Counted from the stretch's first letter, positions 32,490 to 43,944 are shown. The stretch: DNA of 64,000 nucleotides from Selaginella moellendorffii (GCF_000143415.4 NW_003314288.1:208002-272001), one strand, 5' to 3'. The notes: generated by a model not told the origin, from the letters alone. Numbers and translations are program-made.

Positions 32490-33304
32490 CTAAGAGATCA
32501 ACGAGTATATTCGAGAGAAGTGATTTGATCTGTGAGGCCGCTCTATCTTGTCAGTCGAGAGAGTTTACTGTATTCCAGGAAAACGCCAGTAAAAGCAAAG
32601 GAAATGATCGAGACGTTACATACAATGCTGTAACGTCTCTTGGGGCGGCATCACTTTGTCCTTTGAAAGTTAGTCGAGGAAATCGTTCCGTGTTTGTCAA
32701 TTCCTTTTCTTTTCTATAATGCTGGGACATAGAACAACATGAATCCAGATGAGTAAAGGCACAGTTTATATAATATATATTATTGAACTCATGCATAACC
32801 ACGCGCCATTGCTATAGACTTCACTGCCACCGAAAAGACAAATATCCAAATAAATAGCTGGATCTTGACGATCTTTAGAAGTTTTTCATTTCATTTTCGA
32901 TCGAGAGAGCGGACGTGGTCGGTGTATGTAATTGCTAGACTTTGTCTTGGGAAAGAGGTCAAATTTGTTGAAATTTTTGTCTCCACTACTGCGTCTTATT
33001 TCCTTCTTGTTGCTTTTCCAAGTTCCACGTCGAGACTAAGATGGCAAACTTTTCATGACGAAAACATATATTATTTTATTTAATATTATATAATAATAAT
33101 TTTTAGTCCAAAAATTTGAATTTTTTTTATATTACAAGTGAACCAACTTTCTAGAAAACACATTGACAGTCTCAGGGGCATGAAAATTTCAAACACATGA
33201 ATAGAGATCACAGAAGATTCTCAGGACTCGTTCACTCTTATTCGATATATCTCATCCGCTGTCAGCCCAACTCTTCATGATTCGAGATGCGCTCCCGTGG
33301 TTCT
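32490..33304. other. Intergenic block shared with 36350-37060 and 60780-61480
   Basis: Contains a repeated piece of block U (32545-32605), CRP-type upstream sequence, and an AT-rich part. No gene seen. Confidence 0.5.
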
Positions 33305-33338
33305 TCAAGGCACCAGGCTAGCGAACTTTGGCGATTCT

Positions 33339-33560
33339 TCAGCAGCGGCTGCCGTTCGAGCGCCACCCTCGCTGGCATCGATGGCAACTGTTGTCATACC
33401 CGTACCAATTGCATTGCACGCAGCGAAATCCGTCGGCAGCGCTGCGCCATCGCCTTGGTGAGCAAGGTGTGCCTGAGCCTGGTTGTGACGCTCCAATCGA
33501 GTCGAGCAATCGATCAATCCAGCGATGCATTGATTGGAAGAGAGGAGGAGCAAGAGACAC
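33339..33560 (-). pseudogene. Class B CRP, frameshifted in the N-terminal part
   Basis: The C-terminal part is well kept: FRCVQCNWYGYDNSCHRC then QRGWRSNGSRC and stop, giving C-x2-C-x8-C-x2-C-x10-C. Compared with 30.1 kb it lacks 14 bp right after QRCR, so the first cysteine and signal region are in another frame. It lies about 170 bp downstream of the class A gene at 33928. Confidence 0.6.
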
Positions 33561-33730
33561 TTAGACTTTTTATATCAAGCTGGACAACTTATTTATTAAT
33601 GCTGTGACTCATCACGATCAGAAAACACGTTACAGTGTCTTTATTCTTTCTTGGCACTGCAGAATGATGAAATCAAAGGCAATTACGATGTTCAATCTTA
33701 ACATGGGCTTACCCCGTGAAATGGGATGTT

Positions 33731-33928
33731 TCAGTTGCGCCAACAGCGATTGTTGCGCCAGACCCAACCCCTCTGGCAACGGTGGCAACTGTTGTCATAC
33801 CAATACCACCCTGACTGGCAGCGCTGGGCAGCAGCCTTTGCGATTCCTCCCACGTCCACGCCCATGGCCAGCATCATCACAAACATGGCAAGCGCCAAAA
33901 ACATCACCAAGAAAGCCTTGTTCTCCAT
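33731..33928 (-). CDS. Class A cysteine-rich secreted peptide (65 aa)
   Basis: Full-length copy: signal peptide MENKAFLVMFLALAMFVMML..., mature part QRCQSGWYWYDNS...NNRCWRN with C-x10-C-x2-C-x10-C. In the mature part it differs from 26866-27063 at one base, a synonymous serine codon (TCG/TCA). Flanked upstream by a TATA box and a PPR pseudogene (34.5-36.1 kb) and downstream by a class B copy. Predicted to be secreted; function unknown. Confidence 0.75.
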   Translation of the reverse strand: MENKAFLVMFLALAMFVMMLAMGVDVGGIAKAAAQRCQSGWYWYDNSCHRCQRGWVWRNNRCWRN

Positions 33929-34006
33929 GATTTTGCTGCTCAGACTAAGATCAAGTAGGCTTGTATATTAGAGAAATGATTTGATCTGTGAGGCATGAGA
34001 GGCTCG

Positions 34007-34015
34007 TATTTATAG
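34007..34015 (-). promoter_or_regulatory. TATA box of class A CRP gene
   Basis: CTATAAATA on minus, about 80 bp upstream of the ATG at 33928. Confidence 0.65.
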
Positions 34016-34524
34016 CTCGAGGCAGCACAAAATGTTAGATGGACGCTGGAGAGTTGTCTTGGGACGGCTTCGCTTATTTCTTATCTCTGGAAGAATATTT
34101 GAAAGTTAGTCCAGTAAAAGTGGTTCCGTGTTTGCCAATTCTTCTTTTTCCTATAATGCTTCTCCAACCCTTCAAATCCTTATCTCCAAAGTCACTCTAT
34201 CATTCCTCTTCTAGCTTTGCCAAAACTTTACAAGAGTTTGATTCAAAGTTCCATAGAAATTCCATGCTAATATACTAAACACGAACCTAATACCTTGTCT
34301 TCCTTCTCGACCACAGACTCAGTACGGCCGCTTCCAGTCACCCGCAACATTAATCAAAGTGGTAAATGCTACATCGTCTCTTCTCACTGGCAGGCTCTTG
34401 ACAATCTCTTGGGCATTCTAGAAAGTGACATCAATAATTATCAAGATTTTATTCATTAAAATTGTTTTTCTTATTTAAGTTAAAGAATTTAAGTTAAGTT
34501 ATTAATAGAATGTTATTCTATTAA
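34016..34524. other. Intergenic between CRP and PPR copy 2
   Basis: 34040-34240 matches 27180-27370; 34310-34420 matches the PPR tail remnant near 48.25-48.33 kb; 34430-34524 is AT-rich and duplicates part of the PPR 3' flank. No intact gene. Confidence 0.5.
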
Positions 34525-36060
34525 TTAGATGTTGTTAAAGTTATACTCTTTAACGTTAACCTGCCAAATAGACTCATGTGAAGCTGCTTTTGCAGATTCG
34601 ACATGAGCACGTAGAGCACTAGAGTCCCCTGGTTTCATCTCCAAGAGTTTCTCTGCGGCACGAGCTGCAACATCGATGTTCTTGCCGCTACCATGAACTT
34701 TGCAAGCGCTGATCAAGCTCTTCCACGAGAGGAAATGCGGCTGGAAGGGCATCACCAGCAGCAGACCTTCAGCCTCGGCAACCATCCCGGCTCGTCCCAG
34801 CACATCTGCCATCGCCTGGAAGTGAATCACATTTGGAGAAATGCTGTACTCGGCCACCATATATCGAAAGCAGTCGAGTGCCACACGAAGCTTCCCACCG
34901 TGATTGCAAGTCAGGAGAATCGCCTGGAAACTTATCTCGTTTCTCGCCTCGCCCTCCATCGCCATGCTACCAAAAAACTCAGCAGCTTTTCGCTCATGGG
35001 TGCGCAGCCATGGATCATCGCGTTCCACGACACAATGCTCCGTTCAGGCAATGTGGAGAAGATCTTCCCGACCTGCAAGAGATTCCCCCTTTGAGCGCTC
35101 GCGGCAAGGATCGCGTTCCAGCTCGCTGTGTCTCTCACCGGCATGGCTGTGAAGAGCTCCCGCGCTTGGACGAGGCAATTGCTCTGGATGTAAGCTCCCA
35201 GCATCGTGTTCCACGCGGCACTATCGTGCTGTGGCATTTTGTCGAACAAGGCTCTGGCATCGATCAAGCTCCCGTGCAAAGCAATTGCCGCCAGCATTGC
35301 CGTCCAACGACGAGATCGCGCTGTGGCATCCGTGCAAACATCTTCATGGCTTCTTCGAGGTGGCCGTGGTTGGAGTAGGCCAAGATCATGGCAGTCCACA
35401 CCACGTCGTCGTGACAAGGAGCTCGATCGAAGAGAATGCGAGCTTCTTCGAGCTGGTTTCTCTCGGCCAGTGCCGTGATCATTGTCAACCACGATGCAAC
35501 GTTCCTCTGTGGCATGGCATCAAACAGAGACCTTTCTTCTTGCAGGCTGGACGTTGCCGCTAGCATTACGAGATTAAGTCGCGGTGTGGCATTTTACTGA
35601 AAAGCTCCTTGGATTTTTCAATATGCCCAAGCTCGGCATATGAAGTGACAAGAACAGTCCATCCCAGCTCGTTGGTTTGGGGATTCTCATAAACAAATTT
35701 AGCGCATCGTTAACAAGTTCTTTTCGTTAACCATGACAGTCCAAGAAACTATATTGTGTTCTAACATTCCATCAAAGATCTGGCTTGCCTGATCCATATG
35801 CCCGTTAGGAGCATATGCTGTAGGTAGCGAGTTCCAGCAAGCTACATCCCATTCGGGAACCTGATCAAATAATGCTCGGCATTCCTCTAAATTTCCATGG
35901 TTTTCATGAGCCGTGATTACAGTGACCCATGCAACAATATCCTTTTGTGGCATCTGGTCAAACAGCTCTTTTGCTTCCTCGAGATACCCAATCTGGGCAT
36001 AAGCGCCAAGCATCAAGTTCCAGGAGAATCTTCTCATCCAGCTCTATGGAAGATGCGATC
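34525..36060 (-). pseudogene. PPR gene copy 2, frameshifted
   Basis: Frames 36037-35699, 35566-35264, 35492-34932 and 35028-34525 together cover motifs 1-14 and the E-like end of the intact gene. Differences include a missing base near 35310, a short gap after motif 5/6 near 35570 and loss of NGHE-type residues near 35005. The 5' end is cut near 36100, where CRP-flank sequence follows. Lies upstream of a class A CRP on the same strand. Confidence 0.85.
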
Positions 36061-36199
36061 GCGCAGATCGAGCATGGCAGGTGTTTATCAGCATCCAAGA
36101 GCCCGTGTGTTCCCTCAACTTGTTCTTCATAGTTGAATTATACATTTAAAATTGCCGAGAGGAAACTTACGATCACAGAGAGGAGCTAGCTTTCTAGTT

Positions 36200-36330
36200 A
36201 CGGTGGCAGCTGCCGCCATACTAGCGCCATCCTCGAGGTGCGATTCCTCCCACGTCCACTCTCATCCAGCATCAGCACAAACATGGCAAGCACCGAAAAC
36301 AACACCAAGCAAGCCTTGGTTCTCCATGAT
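36200..36330 (-). pseudogene. CRP relic with frameshift after codon 3
   Basis: Near duplicate of 32345-32478 with the same extra C after MEN, plus a small deletion in the GHES region (CTCATCCAGC for CTCATGGCCAGC). The shared lesion shows that both derive from one damaged copy by segmental duplication. Confidence 0.65.
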
Positions 36331-36339
36331 TTGCTGCTA

Positions 36340-37110
36340 ATACTAAGAGTTCAACGAGTATATTCGAGAGAAGTGATTTGATCTGTGAGGCCGCTCGTAT
36401 TTGTAGCTGGAGGCAGCATACAATGCTGTGGCGTCTCTTGGGGCGGCATCACTTTGTCCTTTGAAAGTTAGTCGAGGAATCGTTCCGTGTTTGTCAATTC
36501 CTTTTCTTTTCTATAATGCTGGGACATAGAACAACATGAATCCAGATGAGTAAAGGCACAGTTTATATAATATATATTATTGAAACTCATGCATCACCAC
36601 GCGCCATTGCTATAGACTTCACTGCCATTGAAAAGGACGAATATCCAAATAAATAGCTGGATCTTGACGATCTTTAGAAGGTTTCATTTCATTTTCGATC
36701 GAGAGAAGGGACGTGGTTGGTGTATGTAATTGCTAGACTTTGTCTTGGGAAAGAAATCAGATTCGTTGAAAATTTTGTCTCCACTACTGCGTCTTATTTC
36801 CTTCTTGTTGCTTTTCCAAGTTCGAGACTAACAAAAACATATAGATTTGACTCGTTCTAAATTGTTTTGATATTAAATGTGAACCAACTTTCTAGAAAAC
36901 AGTCTCAGGGGCATGAAAATTTCAAACACATGAATAGAGATCACTGAAGATTCTCAGAACTCCAAAGCGTTTTCGTTCACTCTTATTCTATATATCTCAT
37001 CCACGCTGTCAGCCCAACTTTTCATGATTCGAGATGCGCTCCCGTGGTTCTTCGAGGTGCCAGGCTAGCGAACTTTGGCGATTCTTCAGCAGCGGCTGCC
37101 ATTCGAGCGC
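36340..37110. other. Intergenic block shared with 32490-33300
   Basis: Almost collinear with 32490-33300, lacking the inserted block U fragment. No gene seen. Confidence 0.5.
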
Positions 37111-37115
37111 CACCC

Positions 37116-37328
37116 TCACGGGCATCGATGGCAACTGTTGTCATACCCGTACCAATTGTATTGCACGCAGCGAAATCCATCGGCAGCGCTGCGCCATCGC
37201 CTTGGTGAGCTAGGTGTGCCTAGGCCTGGTTGTGACGCTCCAATCGAGTCGAGCAATCGATCAATCCAGCGATGCATTGATTGGAAGTCGAGGGATTTGG
37301 AGAAGAGAGGAGAAGGAGCAAGAGACAT
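37116..37328 (-). pseudogene. Class B CRP, truncated
   Basis: Reads CVQYNWYGYDNSCHRCP and stop, so a cysteine is replaced by Y and the last cysteine is lost (CAG to CCG then TGA). The region upstream is frameshifted as in 33339-33560. Confidence 0.55.
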
Positions 37329-37499
37329 TTAGACTTTTTATATCAAGCTGGACAATTTATTTATTATTGCTGGAACTCATCACGATCAGAAAACACGTTA
37401 TCAGTGTCTTTATTCTTTCTTGGCACTGCAAAATGATGAAATCAAAGGCAATTACGATGTTGAATCTTAACATGGGCTTACCCCGTGAAACGGGATGTT

Positions 37500-37697
37500 T
37501 CAGTTGCGCCAGCAGCGATTGTTGCGCCAGACCCAACCCCTCTGGCAACGGTGGCAACTATTGTCATACCAATACCACCCCGACTGGCAGCGCTGGGCAG
37601 CAGCCTTTGCGATTCCTCCCACGTCCACGCCCATGGCCAGCATCATCACAAACATGGCGAGCGCCAAAAACAACACCAACAAAGCCTTGTTCTCCAT
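37500..37697 (-). CDS. Class A cysteine-rich secreted peptide (65 aa)
   Basis: Full-length copy with signal peptide MENKALLVLFLALAMFVMML... and mature part identical in protein to 26866 and 33731. Two mature-part base changes versus 26866 (Asn AAC/AAT and Cys TGT/TGC) are synonymous, while signal-peptide changes (F/L, M/L) are not. TATA box at 37760. Downstream lies a class B relic. Function unknown; secreted peptide by prediction. Confidence 0.75.
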   Translation of the reverse strand: MENKALLVLFLALAMFVMMLAMGVDVGGIAKAAAQRCQSGWYWYDNSCHRCQRGWVWRNNRCWRN

Positions 37698-37759
37698 GAT
37701 TTGCTGCTCAGACTAAGAGAAGAGAGAAGTGGTTTGATTTGTGAGGCAGGAGGGGCTCA

Positions 37760-37768
37760 TATTTATAG
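37760..37768 (-). promoter_or_regulatory. TATA box of class A CRP gene
   Basis: CTATAAATA on minus, 63 bp upstream of the ATG at 37697. Confidence 0.65.
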
Positions 37769-37769
37769 C

Positions 37770-38359
37770 TCGAGGCAGCACACAATGCTTGATGGAGTCT
37801 AGAGAGTTGTCTTGGGACGGCATTGCTTAGTCCTTATAGTCAAGTTCCGTGTTTTGAAATTTCTTCTCTTTTCTATAATGCTGGGATCCACATAATTCTC
37901 GGGCGCTCTCCAAATGAGGATCCTTACATGATTTGTTTCTCCCAAGTCAGTCACTCTAGCTCGACAAAATCTTCTACCGTTGCTAAAACCTTACAAGTTC
38001 ATACTACTTGCAGATAGAGAAAGCCGTTTGGCTCGAAAGATGGAAGTAGCCTAGTGTTTGAAAGCAACACATGTTCTTGTAAGACCCTCGGCCCCCTCGG
38101 CCCGTGTAGGAGCTGGAGTGGTTGATGGTATTCCACTCTCTCACTTATGTTGTCTCGTTGTCTCCACACTCTCTAGGTCATCCAGCTCAAGCTCCAAGTA
38201 GATAAGAATAATTTCTCACGAAACCATGCTGTTCTCAAAACATAAACAAGTAATTGCCCAGCAAATGCTGGGTGGTTGGTTCTGGTTGCCAGCCTCAGCT
38301 AATTCGACTAGACTAGAAGTGCACGGCTATGACTGAATCTGGGTGATTAGCAAGTAGAT
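37770..38359. other. Intergenic block shared with 62244-62640
   Basis: Collinear with 62244-62640 (shared TGGGATCCACATAAT, GATCCTTACATGATTTG and TGTAAGACC stretches). No gene recognised. Confidence 0.5.
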
Positions 38360-39247
38360 AGAGAGCTTCTATTCCTCCCACATGCACCAACAGTGGCAGG
38401 CAGTAGCTATCATGCCTTTTCTCCATGGCAGCCCATCGTGATTTTTACTTTGCCCAATTCCAGCAGCAGTGGCAGCTACACTATTACGCCCCTCTCCTGG
38501 TGCAACCAAAGCCCTGCAATGTATGGCTGAGGCCAAAGCAGTGGCATGGTGATTTTGACGATGCTAGGCCTGAGCCATCACCTACAGCCAAAAATGCCAC
38601 TATCACCGAGTGGAGAGATTTCAGTAGGGCAAATGCCACCAAGTGGATTGACGGTTATGCCCTAACCACCCCAAGCTCCTCCAACCTCTTCGTATTGTCA
38701 TAGTGTTTTGCGTGGCATTGGGGCATGGGGAGAGTGATTGCTGGACGGGAATTTGGTTCTCATAGCAAATGCACAAGGCAGCAGTTGCTGATAGTGCCTG
38801 AGGTCTTCACTAGAGAATTCTAGAGTTTTCAAGAAGCTCCTGAGGAGAACAGAGGACATGCTGACCTGTATTGGAATAGTCTACAACAAGTGCCTAACCA
38901 TGGCATTTTCTGCAAGCGTCAAACTAGCGCCTATTTGCCAGAAAGTGGTGCTTCACATTTATCTGGAGCATCTTGATGCCTTTTGCGACACTTTGGTAGA
39001 GGCCATGTGCATATCCCACCACCCGATGTAAGAGATGACCAAATGTCCACAGTTTTAGCTTCAAGGGAAATGTCGCTGCGGTGTAATATAACAACACAAC
39101 GGCAGCTTGCCCATCCAAGCTCTTGCAAGCTGCTTTTCCACCTGAAGACCACAAAAGCTTGGAGGATGAGAGGCAAAGTGCTTGATACCTTTGTTCAGCC
39201 GTTACCTACTCTAGGCATCTTATGGGAATTGTGCTTGGTCTTGAGTG
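38360..39247 (+). repeat. Repeat R, copy 1, left part (split by copia-1)
   Basis: Homologous to 62640-63640. Contains a 92-codon ORF (38425-38703, MAAHRDFYFAQFQQQWQ...) that is broken in the other copy and matches no family I know. A second frame, 38983-39255, includes IPPPDVRDDQ and LHLKTTKAWRMRG. It may be a decayed gene fragment carried in the duplicated block. The copy continues at 43945 after copia-1. Confidence 0.55.
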
Positions 39248-39252
39248 AGTTT
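39248..39252. repeat. Target-site duplication of copia-1 (agttt)
   Basis: agttt here and at 43940-43944; the paralogous empty site is near 63632. Confidence 0.9.
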
Positions 39253-39371
39253 TGAAACGAATCGACTCTACTAAAGATTGAATTGATAACACGCTGTTAT
39301 AATCTATCTCAGTCTAACTGTCGCGACCGTTGACTCTTCAGCTTGTCGGCATATTCCCCTGAATATTAACA
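39253..39371 (-). repeat. copia-1 3' LTR
   Basis: 119 bp, TGAAACGAATC to TATTAACA on plus. Confidence 0.92.
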
Positions 39372-39383
39372 CTCCCACTCAAG
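39372..39383 (-). other. copia-1 polypurine tract
   Basis: Minus strand TTGAGTGGGAG directly before the 3' LTR, the usual copia form. Confidence 0.85.
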
Positions 39384-39401
39384 CTGAACGTCGACGTTGC
39401 G

Positions 39402-42400
39402 TCAGTTCTTTGGCTGCACTCCAAGTGCCTGTGCATGCTGCTGGAACAGAGCTGGAGCAAGAGCTTTGGTGAAGATATCCGCCACCATCTCCTTGGTAGT
39501 GCAGTAGACCAGCTCCACAGTCTGCAGAGCAACCTGTTCACGTATAAAATGGAACTGAACCTGAATGTGCTTGGTCCTGCAATGGAACTTCGGATTTTTC
39601 GCCAATGCTATGGCTCCTTGATTATCGCAGAAGAGCTCCGTCACTTCCTCCTGCTTATAGCTGAGCCCGTCCAGCAAAGTTCTCAGCCAAATGCACTCCT
39701 TGGCTGCTTGAGTGATGCCGATATACTCTGCCTCAGTGCTTGACAATGCTACGACTGGCTGTCGCTGGCTGTTCCATGTAACCGCTGCACTGCCCAGAGT
39801 AAACAAATAACCTGAAGTTGATCGCCGCTGATCCACTTCGCCAGCCCAATCTGCATCTGAGTATCCCTGAAGCAGCAGCCACGAGTGCTTTGTCTGGCGC
39901 TCATAGCTTAGCACAAACTCGCTGGTGCTCTTCAGGTACCGGAAAATCCGCTTAACGGCTTGCCAATGCTGGAAGCCGGGGTTGGCCAAGAACTGGGACA
40001 CTACTCCCACTGAGTAGGCAATGTCCGGACGAGTACACACCATCAGGTAGACCAGGCTGCCCACCATCTGACGGTATGGAATCCGATCCATCGCTCGCTT
40101 GTCACCTTCTGTGGCCGGAGACATCTCCCGACTAAGATGCAATCCCACCTCCATTGGTGTTGACGCCGCACTGACGTCCTGAAGCTTGAACTTCTCGAGC
40201 AGCTCGTCAATGTACTTCTTTTGTGACATCTGAAGCACACTCCTCCCCCTGTCACGGAAGATCTCAATGCCGAGGCAGTACTTGACTGGTCCAAGGTCCA
40301 CCATCTTGAATTTGGAGCTCAGGTCCTGCTTCAGCTGCTGAATCAGCCGCTTGCTCTTGCTGAGCAGCAGACAATCATCCACATAAAGGGCTAGGATGAT
40401 GAGCTTGCCTCCCACTCGCTTCTGGTACACGTTGGTGTCTGCTAACATGCTGGTGAAGCCAAGTGACAGCAGAAACGAGTTCATCTTTGAGAACCACGCT
40501 CGGGGTGACTGCTTCAACCCGTAAAGGGCCTTTTTAAGACGACACACAAGGTGCTCCTGGCCTGGCTTGACAAAGCCTGCCGGCTGCTCGATATAGACCT
40601 CCTCATCAAGGTCACCGTTGAGGAATGCTGTGGTTACGTCCATGTGCTCCACCTCCATATCCTCCTGAGCAGCTAAATTGAGCAGCAGTCGGATAGAGGT
40701 GAGCTTCACCACTGGTGAAAAAGTCTCGTAAAAATCCACACCTTCGACCTGAGAAAATCCGTGAGCTACAAATCGGACTTTGTGTCGAGTGCTGCCATCC
40801 GGAGTCATCTTCACTCGCAGGAGGAACTTGGTTTTGATTACCTTCCGCCCTGGTGGGAGCTTCACTAAGTCCCACGTCTGGTTTGCCATCAACGCATCAT
40901 ATTCCACCTGACGAGCGGCTTCCCACTTGGATGCGTCTGGACCAGCTAAGGCTTCCTCCAAGGTTTGAGGCACCAAAGCATCTCTGCCTTGGCTGAAGAG
41001 TAGCATGAACGTTGACCCTTCCTGTTCTGCACCTGCCTCCTCGCTGGAAGCAAAGTAAAACGACTCACCAGAGCCTGAGGGAGCTTGAGGAGCCGATGCT
41101 GCTCTTTCTCTCACTGCCTTAGCCTCTGCTCTAGACTCACGCTTGGCAACAGCAAGATCACGCTGCTCCTGGTACTGGTGCCCTGCCTCTGTGAGCTTTG
41201 TTACTCGAGTGGATCGACGTAACGGTGGAGCTGAAACGGCAACCTCTCTGCCATCTGAAGCCTGCTGATCAAGACCCACTGCCTGATCACTCGCTTGAGA
41301 GCTCCCCCCCTGATCGGCCTGACTCCCACCCGCTGGTGAGATCGGATTACCGCCACCTGCAGCTGGAGGCTCACTAACTCCAGCTCCGATTGCTGAACCT
41401 GGCCCCAGATCACGCTGGCTCCCACCGGCTCCATGCCCTGTGGCTGAACCCTGCGTACCTGGCTGGCATCCGCTCCTCGTTCTCCCATAACTCGCTGCCC
41501 TAACTTCTTCATCCGAGTTATCCGAGTCCGAGGTAACCTCGGGCGATACCAAAGTTGGCGGTGGTGGGAGGGCCCGAGTGCCGTAAGTTCTGGTCTCGTC
41601 AAAGATGACATCTCTGGCCACAATCAACTTCTGAGTCTCCAGGTTGAACAACTTGTAGCCTTTCATCTGTTTGGAGTAGCCGACGAGAACACACTTCTGA
41701 CTGGTTCTTTCAAGCTTGCTGCGATGATGTCGCTTTACATGAGCGTAGCAGACACTCCCGAACACTCGCAGATGGCTGATGTCTGGTTTACTCCCATACC
41801 AAGCTTGATAGGGAGTTTGACCCGAAACTGTAACAGTGAGCTGTCTGTTCCTCAGATAAGCGGCGGTCTCCATCGCCTCACACCAAAAAAACTTTGGAAG
41901 GCCTGAGTCTTCCAGCAGGGTTCTTGCTACATCTTGCAGCGTCCTGTTCATCCTCTCTGCTACACCGTTCTGCTGCTGAGTGTCTGGGATGGAGAATTGA
42001 CGTTGTATTCCAGCTGAACTACAAAACTCATCAAATTCTCTCGACACAAACTCGCCACCGCCATCGCTCCTGAATGCCTTGATCAGCTTTCCTGTCTGGA
42101 GCTCCACCTGAGCTTTGTAGTCCTTGAACTTCTAGAACACCTCTGATTTCTTCCTTAGGAACTTGATGGCCACGATGCGAGAAAAATTGTCCACGAACGT
42201 GACAAAGTACTGTTTCCCGTCTCTGGACATATTCGGCATCGTGCCAACATCAGAGTGAACCAAGTCCAGGATTCCCTTAGCTCGGTTAGTGGATGCAGTT
42301 GGATGAGGGAGCCTATGAGCTTTACCCAGTGCACACGGCTCGCAAAACGAGCTGCCACCTACTGGAGGAGTTATGCGGAGGCCGATCACCAGCTCCTGCT

Positions 42401-43805
42401 TGCTTAGCTGCTTCAATGCCTGCTGGTTGGTGTGACCCAATCTCCTGTGCCAAGTCGCAGTGTCGACTGCCTTCTGGGCACCGGCGTAGCACAACCGCTG
42501 TGGCTGGATCACTTCTGCATTCAGCCTGTAAAGGCCCGAGTACCTACGTCCACTGGCCAGCATCTTGTCATCTGATCCTTTGATCCTGCAGCCATTGTTG
42601 TCAAACTCGACTTTAAGGCCATGATCAGCGATCTTCCCGACTGAGAACAGCGTCTTCGGGACTCCAGGAACGTAGTACACGTTGTGAATGGGAACCACTT
42701 GTCCAGATGCTAGCTGCACCTGAATTGTCCCCACACCTTTCACTTCATGAGAGTAGTCATCACCTAGGTAAATCCTCTGGTCCTTGACTGGTAGCAGCTT
42801 GGAGAACAGCTCTCAGACGTGTGTCATGTGCTGGTTTGCTCCAGAGTCGACCCACACAACCTCTGCTGCTGTGGTACTGACTGTACTCACTCGATCGGGC
42901 TGTGTCGACTGGTGACTCTGGTGCTTCTCTGCACTCACCCTCCTTGCCATGAACAGACTGTCATGGCACTCAGCTTCATCTTCATCTTCCTCATCTGAAG
43001 TTGCTGCCTCTCTCTTCGAATGAGCAGATTTTGCATAGTTTGCCACCTGCTTCTTCTTGCCTTTCTTCGCCATCGCATCCTTCCTGGCCTGCCATGCCTT
43101 CTTTGCCTCAGCATGAGTGCAGTCTCTGGCAAAATGACCTGGTGCTTTGCATGCGTTGCATCTGTCATCACGTTTGCTGCGCTTGCTCTTGCTGGTGCCG
43201 CCTTTGTCCACCTTATTCACTGGGCCCAGCCGATCCCACACTGTGGTTGACCGCTTGCCGTTTGCTGTGAACAGAGCAAGTTCTACCTTCTCCTCCTTGT
43301 TCTTTTCCTCGGGGCTGAGGAAGTTCTCAAGAGCTGAGAGTTCTGCAACAATCTCCTCAAAGGTGAGGTGAGAATTCATGAGATGGGCTCCAGAAACGAG
43401 TAAGGTTGTGGAGAGTCCCTTGAACAGCGCTGATGTGAGCTCGTCGTCACCGACCGGATTCTCCTGAGCGTCAGTGATCTGCTGTGCAAGGCCCATAAGG
43501 CGACTGGCATAGTCATTTACTGAACTACTGCCCTGTTGACACCCGTTGAACTGGGTTTTCAGATCGATCAACCGTGCCCTGCTGCATGTGCCAAAAACCT
43601 GGCAGATCTTCTCCCAATTCGCCTTCGCTGTATCCTCCATGTTCAGGTGGCTCCTGTATCTTTTTGCCAGAGCGCGACCTAAGATGCCCAATGCCTTGTC
43701 GTTCTTGGCATCCCAATCCTTGCGCTCTGCTTTCAAGGTGTCCACCGGATCCTCATCCTTTGTTTTTTTCTTCACCCTCCCGGGAAACTCGTCTTGATCA
43801 GAATC
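39402..43805 (-). pseudogene. copia-1 gag-pol polyprotein, two nonsense codons
   Basis: One frame throughout. Gag from the primer site region contains DWDAKNDKALGILGRALAKR and zinc knuckle CNACKAPGHFARDC; no in-frame ATG is present before VKKKTKDEDP and the gag N-terminus looks shortened by a deletion. Protease has VVWVDSGANQHMTHV, followed by TGA at 42815-42813. Integrase follows with its zinc finger (WHRRLGH, CEPCALGKAHR) and LDLVHSDVG; TAG at 42134-42132 interrupts it. The remaining 901 codons hold the rest of integrase (FRSDGGGEFVS, NGVAERMNRTL), RT with LYVDDCLLLSK, and RNase H (GYSDADWAGE, ALSSTEAEYI). All catalytic residues that I checked are present. Confidence 0.93.
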
Positions 43806-43808
43806 TGA

Positions 43809-43820
43809 GCTCCGATACCA
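43809..43820 (-). other. copia-1 primer binding site
   Basis: Minus strand TGGTATCGGAGC directly at the LTR edge; initiator-methionine tRNA type with one change. Confidence 0.85.
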
Positions 43821-43939
43821 TGAAACGAATCGACTCGACTAGAGATTGAATTGATAACACGCTGTTATAATCTATCTCAGTCTAACTGTCGCGACCGTTG
43901 ACTCTTCAGCTTGTCGGCATATTCCCCTGAATATTAACA
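43821..43939 (-). repeat. copia-1 5' LTR
   Basis: 119 bp partner of 39253-39371, followed by target copy agttt. Confidence 0.92.
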
Positions 43940-43944
43940 AGTTT

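Larger units (their letters stand above)
39253..43939 (-). mobile_element. copia-1, Ty1/copia element with 119-bp LTRs
   Basis: 4.69 kb, two 119-bp LTRs that differ at about two sites by eye, perfect 5-bp target duplication, adjacent primer site and polypurine tract, one gag-pol frame with two nonsense codons. It is inserted in repeat R; copy 2 of R at 62.6-63.7 kb is uninterrupted. It is probably the youngest insertion in the window. Confidence 0.93.

Noticed and set aside
41201-41623. 140-codon ORF on minus in copia-1
   Set aside because: Alternative frame of the integrase-RT linker region of copia-1; no motif.
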